64,000 nucleotides of DNA from Coprococcus sp. OM04-5BH (GTDB taxonomy: Bacteria; Bacillota; Clostridia; Lachnospirales; Lachnospiraceae): assembly GCF_003482105.1 (NCBI RefSeq), contig NZ_QULM01000004.1, forward strand, positions 124,001 through 188,000. Reading direction: 5' to 3'. This document shows positions 17,321-25,479 of the stretch, in pieces. Position 1 is the stretch's first letter, and each line of letters opens with the position of its first letter. The notes beneath the pieces were generated by a model. That model saw only the letters and a list, made by a program, of their open reading frames with translations, was not told the origin of the DNA and searched no databases. Made by a program: the position numbers and the translations under genes.

Positions 17321-19702
17321 ATGGTTGACATAAGTATTTCGGTAAGAAAACTTGTAGAATTTATCCTTCGCAGTGGAGACATAAGCGATGGTAGTAGTGG
17401 GACTCTGTCAAAGGAAGCCATGAATGCGGGAAGCCGTATCCATAGAAAGCTTCAGAAAATGGCAGGGTCTTATTATGATGCAGAAGTTTCTCTCAAGCAT
17501 GCCGTCACAAGGGAGGATATATGTCTTGTGGTTGAGGGCAGGGCTGACGGTATCATAGATCAGAGAAGCAACAAAAATGCGGACACTGATTACATGATAG
17601 ACGAGATAAAGGGTGTGTACAGAAAACTGGATGACATAGAAGAGCCGGAGACAGTACACCTTGCCCAGGCTAAGTGCTATGCATATATATGGGCATTGAA
17701 AAATAAACTTAAGGATATTTCAGTACAGGTTACTTATGTAAACCTGGAAAGCGAAGAAATAAAAAGATTTTCAGAGCTTTATACCGTTGGTGAGTTGGAG
17801 CAATGGTACACAGAGCTTATGGACAAGATGTTCATGTGGATAAAGCTTGCCCTGGAACACAGTAAGGAGAGAAACAGCTCCATTGAGAATCTGGAATTTC
17901 CGTATTCCTACAGGAAGGGACAGAAGGACATGGCCGCCTGTGTCTATAACACCATAAAGAATGGGGAGCATTTGTTTGTTCAGGCACCTACCGGAATCGG
18001 CAAGACCATGGCAGCCATATTTCCCACGGTGAAATCATTTGCCACAGGGCTTACGGAGAAGCTGTTTTATCTTACAGCCAAGACCATAGCAAAGAGCGTT
18101 GCGGTAAATGCATTTGCTGTGTTAAGGGATAAGGGGCTGTACTTTAAGACAGTTATCATAACCGCCAAGGAAAAGGCGTGTCCTTTAGATGAGATGAACT
18201 GTGACCCGGAGAAATGCCCCTACGCCAAAGGTCATTATGACAGGGTAAATAATGCTCTCTATGAAATGGTGAAAAATGAAAATGTAATAGACAGGGACTG
18301 CGTGGCAGGATATGCAGAGAGGTATAAGGTGTGCCCCTTTGAGCTTAGTCTGGACGCAAGCTTATTTGCCGATGGGATAATATGCGATTACAATTATGTG
18401 TTCGATCCCCGGGTGAACCTTAAAAGATTTTTTGCAAAGGATGACGGACAGGCGGGAAAATACGTTTTTTTGGTGGATGAGGCCCATAACCTTGTGGACA
18501 GGGCTTCCTCCATGTACAGTGCCGTGCTCATAAAAGAAGATTTCCTTGAAGCAAAGAAGATAATAAAGAATTACAGCGTTAAGACCACCAGAGCCATTGA
18601 CCGGTGCAACAGGGAGTTCCTGGCTCTGAAACGGCAGCTTGTGGGGCTTGACTATATGGAGCTTGCTTCCATAGGAGATCTGGAATTTGCCCTGATGAAC
18701 CTGTATTCCGCTCTTGAGACATTTCTTGAGGATCACAGGCATATAAAAGAACGCAAAGAGGTAATGGAGTTTTATTTTAAGATCAATACCTTTTTAAACA
18801 TCAGGGATCTGGTGGATGAAAATTATGTAATATACGATGAGCTTCTTTCTGACGGAAGGTTCATGGTGAAGCTGTATTGCATAAAGCCCTCGGCAAATCT
18901 CTCCCTGTGTATGAGCAGGGGCATTGCCACGGTATTTTTCTCGGCAACCATACTTCCTGTAAAATATTATAAGGAAATGCTGTCAGATTCGGAAAGTGAC
19001 AGGGCAATATATATACCATCCCCATTTGACAGGGAAAAAAGAAGAATATTGCTGGGAAGAGATGTAACAACCCGGTACAACAGACGCAACAAAAATGAAT
19101 ATCTTCATATATTTGAATATATAAGGAAAATTGTGGACGCCCATAAGGGGAATTATATGGTATTTGTCCCCTCTTACAATATGCTGGAGAAGCTTTACGA
19201 CATTACCGAAGAAGAAGGAGTCGGAGATTATCATGTGATGACCCAGAGCCCGGCAATGACCGAGACTGAGAGAGAGGAGTTCCTTGAGGAATTTGACAGG
19301 AGAAATGACATACTGGCGTTTTGTATAATGGGAGGCATATTCTCCGAGGGAATAGATCTTACAGGTGAAAGCCTTGTGGGGGCAGTGGTGGTAGGACCGG
19401 GTCTTCCACAGGTATGTAACGAGAGACAGATACAGATGGATTTCTTTGACAGAAACGGCAGGGACGGATTCAGGTATACATATCAGTATCCGGGGATAAA
19501 CAAGGTGTTCCAGGCAGCAGGAAGAGTCATAAGGACTGAGAAGGACATGGGAGTTATTGCTCTTCTGGATGAGAGATTTGCCTACAGGGAGTATACGGAA
19601 TTATTTCCAATAGAATGGAACGATCACCTTACCTGTAACCGGGAAAATGTCCGGAGACTTTTGGAGAATTTCTGGGATAAGTACAATAGAGATAATTCTT
19701 AG
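17321..19702 (+). CDS. RecB-type nuclease fused to XPD/DinG-type Fe-S helicase
   Basis: A 793-residue superfamily 2 DNA helicase. Residues 1-150 look like a PD-(D/E)XK nuclease: EGRADGII, then IDEIKG and the RecB-family motif QAKCYAYIW. Walker A is APTGIGKT near residue 225, the DEAH box is VDEAHNL near 387, and four cysteines between them (KACP, MNCD, EKCP, KVCP) match an XPD-type 4Fe-4S cluster. C-terminal motifs include GGIFSEGIDLTG and QAAGRVIRTEKD. A role in DNA repair is inferred. No CRISPR or Cas gene lies nearby. Confidence 0.88.
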   Translation: MVDISISVRKLVEFILRSGDISDGSSGTLSKEAMNAGSRIHRKLQKMAGSYYDAEVSLKHAVTREDICLVVEGRADGIIDQRSNKNADTDYMIDEIKGVYRKLDDIEEPETVHLAQAKCYAYIWALKNKLKDISVQVTYVNLESEEIKRFSELYTVGELEQWYTELMDKMFMWIKLALEHSKERNSSIENLEFPYSYRKGQKDMAACVYNTIKNGEHLFVQAPTGIGKTMAAIFPTVKSFATGLTEKLFYLTAKTIAKSVAVNAFAVLRDKGLYFKTVIITAKEKACPLDEMNCDPEKCPYAKGHYDRVNNALYEMVKNENVIDRDCVAGYAERYKVCPFELSLDASLFADGIICDYNYVFDPRVNLKRFFAKDDGQAGKYVFLVDEAHNLVDRASSMYSAVLIKEDFLEAKKIIKNYSVKTTRAIDRCNREFLALKRQLVGLDYMELASIGDLEFALMNLYSALETFLEDHRHIKERKEVMEFYFKINTFLNIRDLVDENYVIYDELLSDGRFMVKLYCIKPSANLSLCMSRGIATVFFSATILPVKYYKEMLSDSESDRAIYIPSPFDREKRRILLGRDVTTRYNRRNKNEYLHIFEYIRKIVDAHKGNYMVFVPSYNMLEKLYDITEEEGVGDYHVMTQSPAMTETEREEFLEEFDRRNDILAFCIMGGIFSEGIDLTGESLVGAVVVGPGLPQVCNERQIQMDFFDRNGRDGFRYTYQYPGINKVFQAAGRVIRTEKDMGVIALLDERFAYREYTELFPIEWNDHLTCNRENVRRLLENFWDKYNRDNS

Positions 19703-19703
19703 A

Positions 19704-19732
19704 TATACATTTTCCTCCAGAGGTGCTATAAT
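19704..19732 (+). promoter_or_regulatory. Promoter of murF
   Basis: TATACA (19704-19709), 17-nt spacer, TGC-TATAAT extended -10 (19727-19732). Confidence 0.6.
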
Positions 19733-19798
19733 GATTGGCACACGTTGAAAAATGTCAAAAAATAAATGAAAAATGATACTCAGTACAAGGAGACAGAT

Positions 19799-21169
19799 AT
19801 GGTTAATGTTACTGTTAGGGATATACTGAAAGCCACCGGCGGTGAACTGCTTTCAGGAAATGAAGATACGGAGCTTCTTGATATCTGTACGGATTCAAGA
19901 AAGATAAAGGCAGGAGATCTGTTTGTACCACTTCTGGGAGAGAAGGTAGACAGTCATATATTCATCGATAAGGCAATGGAAGTCGGTGCCGCCACCCTTA
20001 CATCGGAGCATGACGGAATAGTGGAGTCAGATAAGGCTTACATAAGGGTAGACAATACCCGTGATGCACTTCAGGATATCGGATTATACATAAGAAAAAG
20101 GTATGACGATATGCCTTATATAGGGGTTACCGGAAGTGTAGGAAAGACAACTACCAGAGAAATGATAACTGCAGCCATCAGTACATCAAAGAGGTGCTTC
20201 CATACAAAGGAGAACAGAAATTCTCAGGTGGGAGTTCCTGTAACATTGTCAGAGCTTGACAAGGGATATGAAGCAGCAGTTATTGAGATGGGTATCTCGG
20301 AGCCGGGAGAGATGGAGCGTCTTTCAAGAATGGTAATGCCAAGTATATGCGTTGTTACTATTATAGGTGTTGCTCATATTGAGCATATGGGTTCCAAGGA
20401 GAATATCAGAAATGAGAAGCTTAAGATAGCCAGCCACATGAAAGAAGGGGGAATAATGCTCTTAAACGGTGATGATCCTCTTCTTAACGAGGTTAAGGGC
20501 AGGATTGACTATAAGACCATAACCTTTGGCTGTGGTGAGGAAAATGATTTCAGAGCCACTGATATAGTAGCAAAGCAGGGACACACATATTTCAAGTGCC
20601 TGCACGACGGAGAGTCTGTTGATGTGTGCCTTGCCACAATGGGAAGACATAACGTAAGAAATGCCCTTGCGGCAATAGCTGTGGCATATCTTCTGGGGAT
20701 ACCTATGGAAGTGGCAAGTGAGGGCTTCAAGGATTTCTATGGAATAAGACAGAGAGTGCTGAAGCTTGAGGGAAGATATACCATAATTGATGATGCTTAC
20801 AATGCAAGTCCTGATTCAATGAGGGCTGCCATTGATGTTCTCTGCGATTACAAATGTGAGGGCAGGAAGATAGCGGTTCTTGGAGATATGTTTGAGCTGG
20901 GTGAGAACAGCAGGAAGTACCATCGGGAACTGGGTGAGTATATAAGAGACAAGAAGATAGATGAGGTTGTAGTAGTAGGTAAGGATTCCATGGAGATTAA
21001 GAAAGCCATAGATGAGTGCCCGGATTCCTACTGCAAGGCATATTCATTCAGCGACAACGAGGAGGTGTCCATATATCTTATGGCTATTATGAAGCCTGAG
21101 GATGTGGTACTTATTAAAGGATCGAATGGAATGAAACTCAATGAAGTGGTGAATATTCTTATGAATTAG
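19799..21169 (+). CDS. murF: UDP-N-acetylmuramoyl-tripeptide--D-alanyl-D-alanine ligase
   Basis: Adds D-Ala-D-Ala to the UDP-MurNAc tripeptide in peptidoglycan synthesis, using ATP. The 456-residue protein has the N-terminal UMAG-binding domain (DSRKIKAGDLFVPL), the P-loop GVTGSVGKTTT near residue 108, KENRNSQVGVP, IEMGISEPGEM, and the C-terminal DDAYNASPDSM motif. AAGGAGA lies 6 nt before ATG 19799; in-frame ATGs from 19766 precede it. No other mur or division genes adjoin it. Confidence 0.95.
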   Translation: MVNVTVRDILKATGGELLSGNEDTELLDICTDSRKIKAGDLFVPLLGEKVDSHIFIDKAMEVGAATLTSEHDGIVESDKAYIRVDNTRDALQDIGLYIRKRYDDMPYIGVTGSVGKTTTREMITAAISTSKRCFHTKENRNSQVGVPVTLSELDKGYEAAVIEMGISEPGEMERLSRMVMPSICVVTIIGVAHIEHMGSKENIRNEKLKIASHMKEGGIMLLNGDDPLLNEVKGRIDYKTITFGCGEENDFRATDIVAKQGHTYFKCLHDGESVDVCLATMGRHNVRNALAAIAVAYLLGIPMEVASEGFKDFYGIRQRVLKLEGRYTIIDDAYNASPDSMRAAIDVLCDYKCEGRKIAVLGDMFELGENSRKYHRELGEYIRDKKIDEVVVVGKDSMEIKKAIDECPDSYCKAYSFSDNEEVSIYLMAIMKPEDVVLIKGSNGMKLNEVVNILMN

Positions 21170-21238
21170 GGCTTTTTGTTATACAAAAGTTACAAAAAAA
21201 AACCACTAAAAAATATATTACCCCCGAAACTATGGTGA

Positions 21239-21260
21239 TTTTGACAGATATCTGTCAAAA
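21239..21260. promoter_or_regulatory. Perfect 22-bp palindrome, probable operator
   Basis: Arms TTTTGACAGAT / ATCTGTCAAAA without any loop, about 45 nt upstream of the -35 of the DUF6465 gene. The lack of a loop argues for a dimeric protein site rather than an RNA hairpin. Confidence 0.5.
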
Positions 21261-21303
21261 ATGTCTGACTATTAGGTAAAAAGGGAGAAAAAAAGCAGCA
21301 TTA

Positions 21304-21332
21304 TTGAAAAAAGCCCGGAAATAAGGTATTAT
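21304..21332 (+). promoter_or_regulatory. Promoter of the DUF6465 gene
   Basis: TTGAAA (21304-21309), 17-nt spacer, TATTAT (21327-21332). Confidence 0.65.
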
Positions 21333-21395
21333 CAAGGTAACTTGAAGCATATAAAATTTTTAAGTTATATAATAATTATTATGGAGGATTAGATA

Positions 21396-21827
21396 ATGGC
21401 TACAGCAAAGAAGACAGAAGACGCTAAGAAGGTTGTTAAGGCAACTCCAGCAGATTTAGTTGCCAAGGTTGAAGCAAGCAAGAAGGCAGCAGCTAAGGCT
21501 GAGGCTCCAAAGGCTGAAGAGAAGAAGGCAGTACCTGCTAAGGCAGCAGCTCCTAAGAAGACAGCAGTTAAGGCTGAGGCTCCAAAGGCTGAAGAGAAGA
21601 AGGCAGCACCTGCTAAGAAGGCACCTGCTAAGAAGGCAGCAGTTAAGACAAGCGAAACAGTATTCATTGAGTTCGCAGGTGGTCAGATTGAGATCGCTTC
21701 AATCGTTGAGAAGGTTAAGGAAAGCCTTGCAGGTAAGGTCGTTAAGGACTTAAAGGTTTACTACCAGCCAGAGAAGAGTGTTGCATACTATACAGCAGAT
21801 GGCGAGTCTGGTTCAGTTAATCTTTAA
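21396..21827 (+). CDS. DUF6465 family protein with Lys/Ala-rich tail
   Basis: A 143-residue protein. Residues 1-85 are low-complexity Ala, Lys, Glu and Pro with repeats of KAEAPKAEEKKA and KKAPAKKA, resembling the tails of histone H1-like bacterial proteins. Residues 88-143 form a compact domain (ETVFIEFAGGQIEIASIVEK to YYTADGESGSVNL) matching DUF6465. The tail suggests nucleic-acid or ribosome contact, but this is inference. TGGAGGA lies upstream, with a near-consensus promoter and a T-rich terminator; codon use is strongly biased, indicating high expression. Confidence 0.8.
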   Translation: MATAKKTEDAKKVVKATPADLVAKVEASKKAAAKAEAPKAEEKKAVPAKAAAPKKTAVKAEAPKAEEKKAAPAKKAPAKKAAVKTSETVFIEFAGGQIEIASIVEKVKESLAGKVVKDLKVYYQPEKSVAYYTADGESGSVNL

Positions 21828-21864
21828 TCAGTAGTCTTTAATATAATACAATACTTAATAAAAG

Positions 21865-21897
21865 AATTCCCCGGATGTATGTTCAGGGAATTTTTTT
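21865..21897 (+). terminator. Terminator of the DUF6465 gene
   Basis: Stem AATTCCC / GGGAATT (21865-21871, 21886-21892) followed by seven T. Confidence 0.85.
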
Positions 21898-21966
21898 AAG
21901 TTTAGGAAAGGGTTTACTTCATATTCTTAGAAGTTGCAGTTTGCATGTGGCTGTCAGGGGGGACTG

Positions 21967-21975
21967 TGCTATAAT
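21967..21975 (+). promoter_or_regulatory. Extended -10 promoter of the 64-residue ORF
   Basis: TGC-TATAAT with no good -35; lies about 95 nt before the small gene. Confidence 0.5.
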
Positions 21976-22067
21976 AGACTCCGTAGCTCAAAAAAACAGA
22001 AGCAGAGGCTTGTACTTATACAGTGTAAGCCATAGTAGGATCATGCCTGTGGCATGGCGGATATGGG

Positions 22068-22262
22068 GTGATACAGGTGGCAGACATTATTTCATTTGAA
22101 GACAGAAAGAGAGAACTTAAGAATTCCGGCAAGATACCGGGAAGGATATACAGGGATAACGATATAATGGAAAGTATATGCAACAAGGGATACAGCGACA
22201 GTGATATAAACTATATATTCCGCAAGGAAATTCTGGAATTTGATATAAGGAAGATATTGTGA
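22068..22262 (+). CDS. Small protein, function unknown
   Basis: A 64-codon ORF starting with GTG at 22068 or GTG at 22077 (then MADIISFEDRKRELKNSG); GGGGTG sits 5 nt before the second. The product is highly charged and probably helical, without membrane segment. Supporting a real gene: an extended -10 promoter upstream, a terminator just after it, and a plausible protein-like composition. No family recognised. Confidence 0.5.
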   Translation: MIQVADIISFEDRKRELKNSGKIPGRIYRDNDIMESICNKGYSDSDINYIFRKEILEFDIRKIL

Positions 22263-22302
22263 TAAAGACATTATAAGGAAGACGTTGCAGAAAGATAAAA
22301 CA

Positions 22303-22338
22303 TAAGCCCCGGGGAATAATCCACCGGGGCTTACTTTT
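22303..22338. terminator. Bidirectional terminator between the small gene and amt
   Basis: Ten-pair stem TAAGCCCCGG / CCGGGGCTTA (22303-22312, 22324-22333) with CTTTTG on the plus side; it also ends convergent amt. Confidence 0.8.
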
Positions 22339-22372
22339 GTAATGATTTATAAAGGTATTTATTATGGAATTC

Positions 22373-23662
22373 CTACTTGTTGATGGTGAAGTCAGCGTAT
22401 GCTGATGGAAGACCATGTTCCTTAATGTCGAGACCTTCGATCTCTTCCTCCTCAGTAACTCTGAGTCCGAGAGTAGCCTTGATAATAAGGAATGCGATTG
22501 TGATAGTTACGGCTGTCCATGCTGCAATGGAGAAGAGACCTGTCAACTGTACTCCCAGTAAGTGGAAGCCACCGCCGTAGAAGAGACCCTTGCCGCATAT
22601 CTGGTTTGCACCATATGTAACGCCATCACCAAATCCTCTTGCAAATGCAGGAGCTGTATCAGTTGCAAATAAACCTACTGCAATAGTACCCCAGATACCA
22701 TTTAAGCAGTGAACTGCAACAGCACCAACAGGGTCATCAATATGAAGCTTGTGATCAAGGAGCCATACACCGAATACTACAAGCAAGCCGGCAACAGCAC
22801 CGATTATAGTAGAACCAAGAGCGTCTGTAACATCACATGAAGCTGTAATAGCTACAAGACCTGCAAGTGAAGCATTAAGACACATTGATACATCAGGCTT
22901 GCCATATTTGATCCATGTGAATATCATACAAACTACTGTTGCAATGGCAGGAGCAATAGTTGTTGTAAGGAAGATAGAACCTAACTCCGCAACGGTTGTT
23001 GCGGCTGCACCGTTAAATCCGTACCAGCCGAGCCAGAGGATGAATACACCTAAAGCACCAAGTGGAAGGTTATGACCAGGAAAAGAATTTACCTTAGTTA
23101 CCTTACCGTTCTTGTCTCTGTCGAACTTACCGATACGAGGTCCAAGTAAAGCAGCACCGATAAGGGCTGAGATACCACCTACCATGTGGATACATGTTGA
23201 ACCGGCGAAATCGTGGAAGCCAAGGTTTGCTAACCAGCCGCCGCCCCATACCCAGTGGGCTTCGATAGGATATATTACAGCAGAGATGATAGCTGAATAT
23301 ACACAATATGAAATAAATTTTGTTCTTTCTGCCATGGCACCTGAAACAATAGTAGCGGTTGTGGCACAGAACACAAGGTTAAATACGAAGTTTGAAAAAT
23401 CAAAATTTGCATAGTCTGTGAAAATGTCAAATCCAGGTTTTCCGATTATGCCTACAATATCTTCACCAAGTAAAAGTGAAAATCCAATGATGATGAACAC
23501 CACCGTACCTATACAGAAATCCATAAGGTTTTTCATGATGATGTTTCCTGCGTTCTTGGCTCTGGTAAATCCTGTTTCAACCATTGCGAAACCAGCCTGC
23601 ATCCAGAATACCAACGCGGCTCCTATAAGGAACCATACTGCAAAGATTGCTGAGTTATCCAT
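22373..23662 (-). CDS. amt: Ammonium transporter
   Basis: A 429-residue Amt/Mep/Rh channel protein with eleven predicted membrane helices. Family marks are FWMQAGFAMVETGFTRAKN at the N-terminus, AHWVWGGGWL, the D-F-A-G-STCIHMVGG stretch and a HCLNGIWGTIAVGLFA block containing a pore His. The C-terminal cytosolic tail ends in an acidic patch for P-II contact. The start at 23662 has AGGAGG 8 nt upstream; an earlier in-frame ATG is rejected. The leader contains an intrinsic terminator (23743-23790). A P-II gene lies 1.3 kb away beyond the AraC gene. Confidence 0.96.
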   Translation of the reverse strand: MDNSAIFAVWFLIGAALVFWMQAGFAMVETGFTRAKNAGNIIMKNLMDFCIGTVVFIIIGFSLLLGEDIVGIIGKPGFDIFTDYANFDFSNFVFNLVFCATTATIVSGAMAERTKFISYCVYSAIISAVIYPIEAHWVWGGGWLANLGFHDFAGSTCIHMVGGISALIGAALLGPRIGKFDRDKNGKVTKVNSFPGHNLPLGALGVFILWLGWYGFNGAAATTVAELGSIFLTTTIAPAIATVVCMIFTWIKYGKPDVSMCLNASLAGLVAITASCDVTDALGSTIIGAVAGLLVVFGVWLLDHKLHIDDPVGAVAVHCLNGIWGTIAVGLFATDTAPAFARGFGDGVTYGANQICGKGLFYGGGFHLLGVQLTGLFSIAAWTAVTITIAFLIIKATLGLRVTEEEEIEGLDIKEHGLPSAYADFTINK

Positions 23663-23742
23663 AATAATTCCTCCTTCTTCTTCCCACCGCCGATCCATTT
23701 GTATTTTGCCTGGGGCAATGGATCAGGGGTTTACAACGATAC

Positions 23743-23790
23743 AAAAAAATAAGACATGTCACATTCCGGGCGGGAACTCTGACACGTCTT
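23743..23790 (-). terminator. Leader terminator (attenuator) upstream of amt
   Basis: Reading the minus strand: long stem AAGACGTGTCA / TGACATGTCTT with an inner GTTCC / GGAA extension and GC-rich loop, then ATTTTTTTG. It lies 80 nt before the amt start codon inside its leader, so it would abort transcription unless relieved. Confidence 0.7.
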
Positions 23791-23938
23791 TGTGCATCGC
23801 ATTGTTTAAATTTAGGTTGAGTATATGACTGTGAAATGGTAAAATATTGTAAAAATCGGACATGTATTTATTAACCTTTATTTATTAAGCAGAGACTTAA
23901 TAATATAAAGAGAACACTGAAGGAGAGTATATTTTATT

Positions 23939-24775
23939 ATGTTTTACGCAGAGGACATATACCAGAAGAACATAAAATACAATTCAGAGCTTTTCTTTAA
24001 TGAGAAATTGCCCATGATCGGCTGCGAAACAGACTGGTATACCGCATATGCCGGAGCGGGAGTTAAGGAATATACGGTTTATTGCCAGCTCCTTCAGGGG
24101 ATAATGGTGGTATTTGCAGAGGGATTGGTTGACATAATTCCGTTGGGCAGAATGAAAAAAGCCATTACATATAAAGAAGGAATAAAAAGCTTTGTGGTAT
24201 TGCAGCTTCCCTTCGGATACTCCATGAGGGAGGAGGATATATCGGCGATAAGGACGGCTATAGGTAGAGATACTTCCTATAAGAAGATGTCTGCAGAGTT
24301 GGACAATGCATCCCGGACAGGAGAGCGGTTAGATATTTGGGTCAATAATGGTGGACAGGATGTTTTCAGAACATGGGCAGAGAAGGTTATTTCTATATTA
24401 AGGGACTGTATTGAACCGAAGCACATAGACAGCACAGTGCTTTCCATTACAACACATATATCTCTTAGAAACGGAAAGGTTAGGGTGTCGGAGCTTACAG
24501 AGTTGTTTGATTATACCGAGAGAACCATAAGGAGAAAATTCATGGCTGAGCTTGGGGAGGATCCCAAGTTGTACTGCCGGGTGAAGAGAGTGGAGACCAC
24601 AGTAAACAGGATCCGTTCCTATCCATATGATGATATCAGCTCCTATATGGAGGAATGTGGCTTCGTGGATCAGTCTCATTATCAGAATGAATTTAAACAG
24701 ATAATGGGTACTACGCCGGGAAAGTTCATAAAAAGAGTCAGGAAATTACAGAGTGATACATCGATGGGAACTTAA
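23939..24775 (+). CDS. AraC family transcriptional regulator
   Basis: A 278-residue regulator. Residues 1-165 are an effector-type domain I cannot assign; the C-terminal 100 residues hold the two helix-turn-helix units of AraC proteins: VRVSELTELFDYTERTIRRKF and the signature DDISSYMEECGFVDQSHYQNEFKQIMGTTPGKF. It is transcribed divergently from amt, so control of amt is a reasonable inference. Ribosome site AAGGAGAG stands rather far (13 nt) from the ATG. Confidence 0.9.
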   Translation: MFYAEDIYQKNIKYNSELFFNEKLPMIGCETDWYTAYAGAGVKEYTVYCQLLQGIMVVFAEGLVDIIPLGRMKKAITYKEGIKSFVVLQLPFGYSMREEDISAIRTAIGRDTSYKKMSAELDNASRTGERLDIWVNNGGQDVFRTWAEKVISILRDCIEPKHIDSTVLSITTHISLRNGKVRVSELTELFDYTERTIRRKFMAELGEDPKLYCRVKRVETTVNRIRSYPYDDISSYMEECGFVDQSHYQNEFKQIMGTTPGKFIKRVRKLQSDTSMGT

Positions 24776-24933
24776 TAATATTAAGTGATCTGCGGGAAAA
24801 AAAGGCAAATATTTTACTGCTACATTAGATAATTATTTAATTATTCTGTCTTTTGGTAATTTGTGGAATTCTGGATTTTCCTATGCTAAAATATTGTCAG
24901 CAGTTGGATAGTGTGACTGTGTAAAGGGAACAT

Positions 24934-24971
24934 ATCTGCCGGAATTTCACAGACAATATTGTCAGGCAGAT
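24934..24971 (+). promoter_or_regulatory. Hairpin with internal palindrome in the P-II leader
   Basis: Outer stem ATCTGCC / GGCAGAT (24934-24940, 24965-24971) encloses the perfect palindrome GACAATATTGTC (24952-24963), 30 nt before the P-II start. A TGC-TAAAAT extended -10 lies at 24885-24893. Confidence 0.4.
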
Positions 24972-25000
24972 CAATATGAAATAACAGGAGGACCTGAATT

Positions 25001-25339
25001 ATGAAGAAAGTAGAGATTGTTGTTCGTTCAGAGAAACTTGATGATGTAAAGTCTATCTTAGATGAGTGTGAATCAACCGGTGCCATGGTGTCAAACATTA
25101 TGGGTTATGGTAATCAGAAGGGTTACAAGACAACCTACAGAGGCAGTGAGTATGTTGTAAATCTTATTCCGAAGGTTAAGATCGAGACAATAGTTACCGA
25201 TGATGTTGCAGACAAGGTTGTATTTAAGGTCTGCGAGAAGATATCAACCGGTAAGATCGGTGATGGTAAGATCTTCTTATATGATGTTGCAGATGTTGTC
25301 CGTATCCGTACAGGAGAGCGTGGAGAGCAGGCTCTGTAA
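25001..25339 (+). CDS. glnB: Nitrogen regulatory protein P-II
   Basis: A 112-residue P-II signal protein that senses 2-oxoglutarate and ADP/ATP and binds targets such as Amt. MKKVEIVVRSEKLDDVK opens the fold; the T-loop is GYKTTYRGSEYVV with the Tyr that is uridylylated in proteobacteria; the B-loop is ISTGKIGDGKIF and the C-terminal signature DVVRIRTGERGEQAL. AGGAGG lies 9 nt before ATG. Whether GlnB- or GlnK-type cannot be settled; proximity to amt favours GlnK-like function. Confidence 0.95.
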   Translation: MKKVEIVVRSEKLDDVKSILDECESTGAMVSNIMGYGNQKGYKTTYRGSEYVVNLIPKVKIETIVTDDVADKVVFKVCEKISTGKIGDGKIFLYDVADVVRIRTGERGEQAL

Positions 25340-25373
25340 TAAAATTTGCAGAAAACATGATACGCTTTATAGC

Positions 25374-25404
25374 CCGATGTCAATTATTGGTGATATCGGG
25401 CTAT
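25374..25404 (+). terminator. Hairpin terminator after P-II gene
   Basis: Stem AGCCCGAT.TCA / TGA.ATCGGGCT followed by a weak T-rich run. Confidence 0.5.
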
Positions 25405-25479
25405 TGCTGTCTTAAGAGAAAAATGTTAAGATGTAAGGCATAGTGATAAATCAGAAGAAACAGAAAACCGGAGGATAAC

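Noticed and set aside
21389..21667. 92-codon minus-strand Ala/Phe-rich ORF opposite the DUF6465 gene
   Set aside because: Mirror of the repetitive GCN/AAG codons; no promoter or ribosome site.
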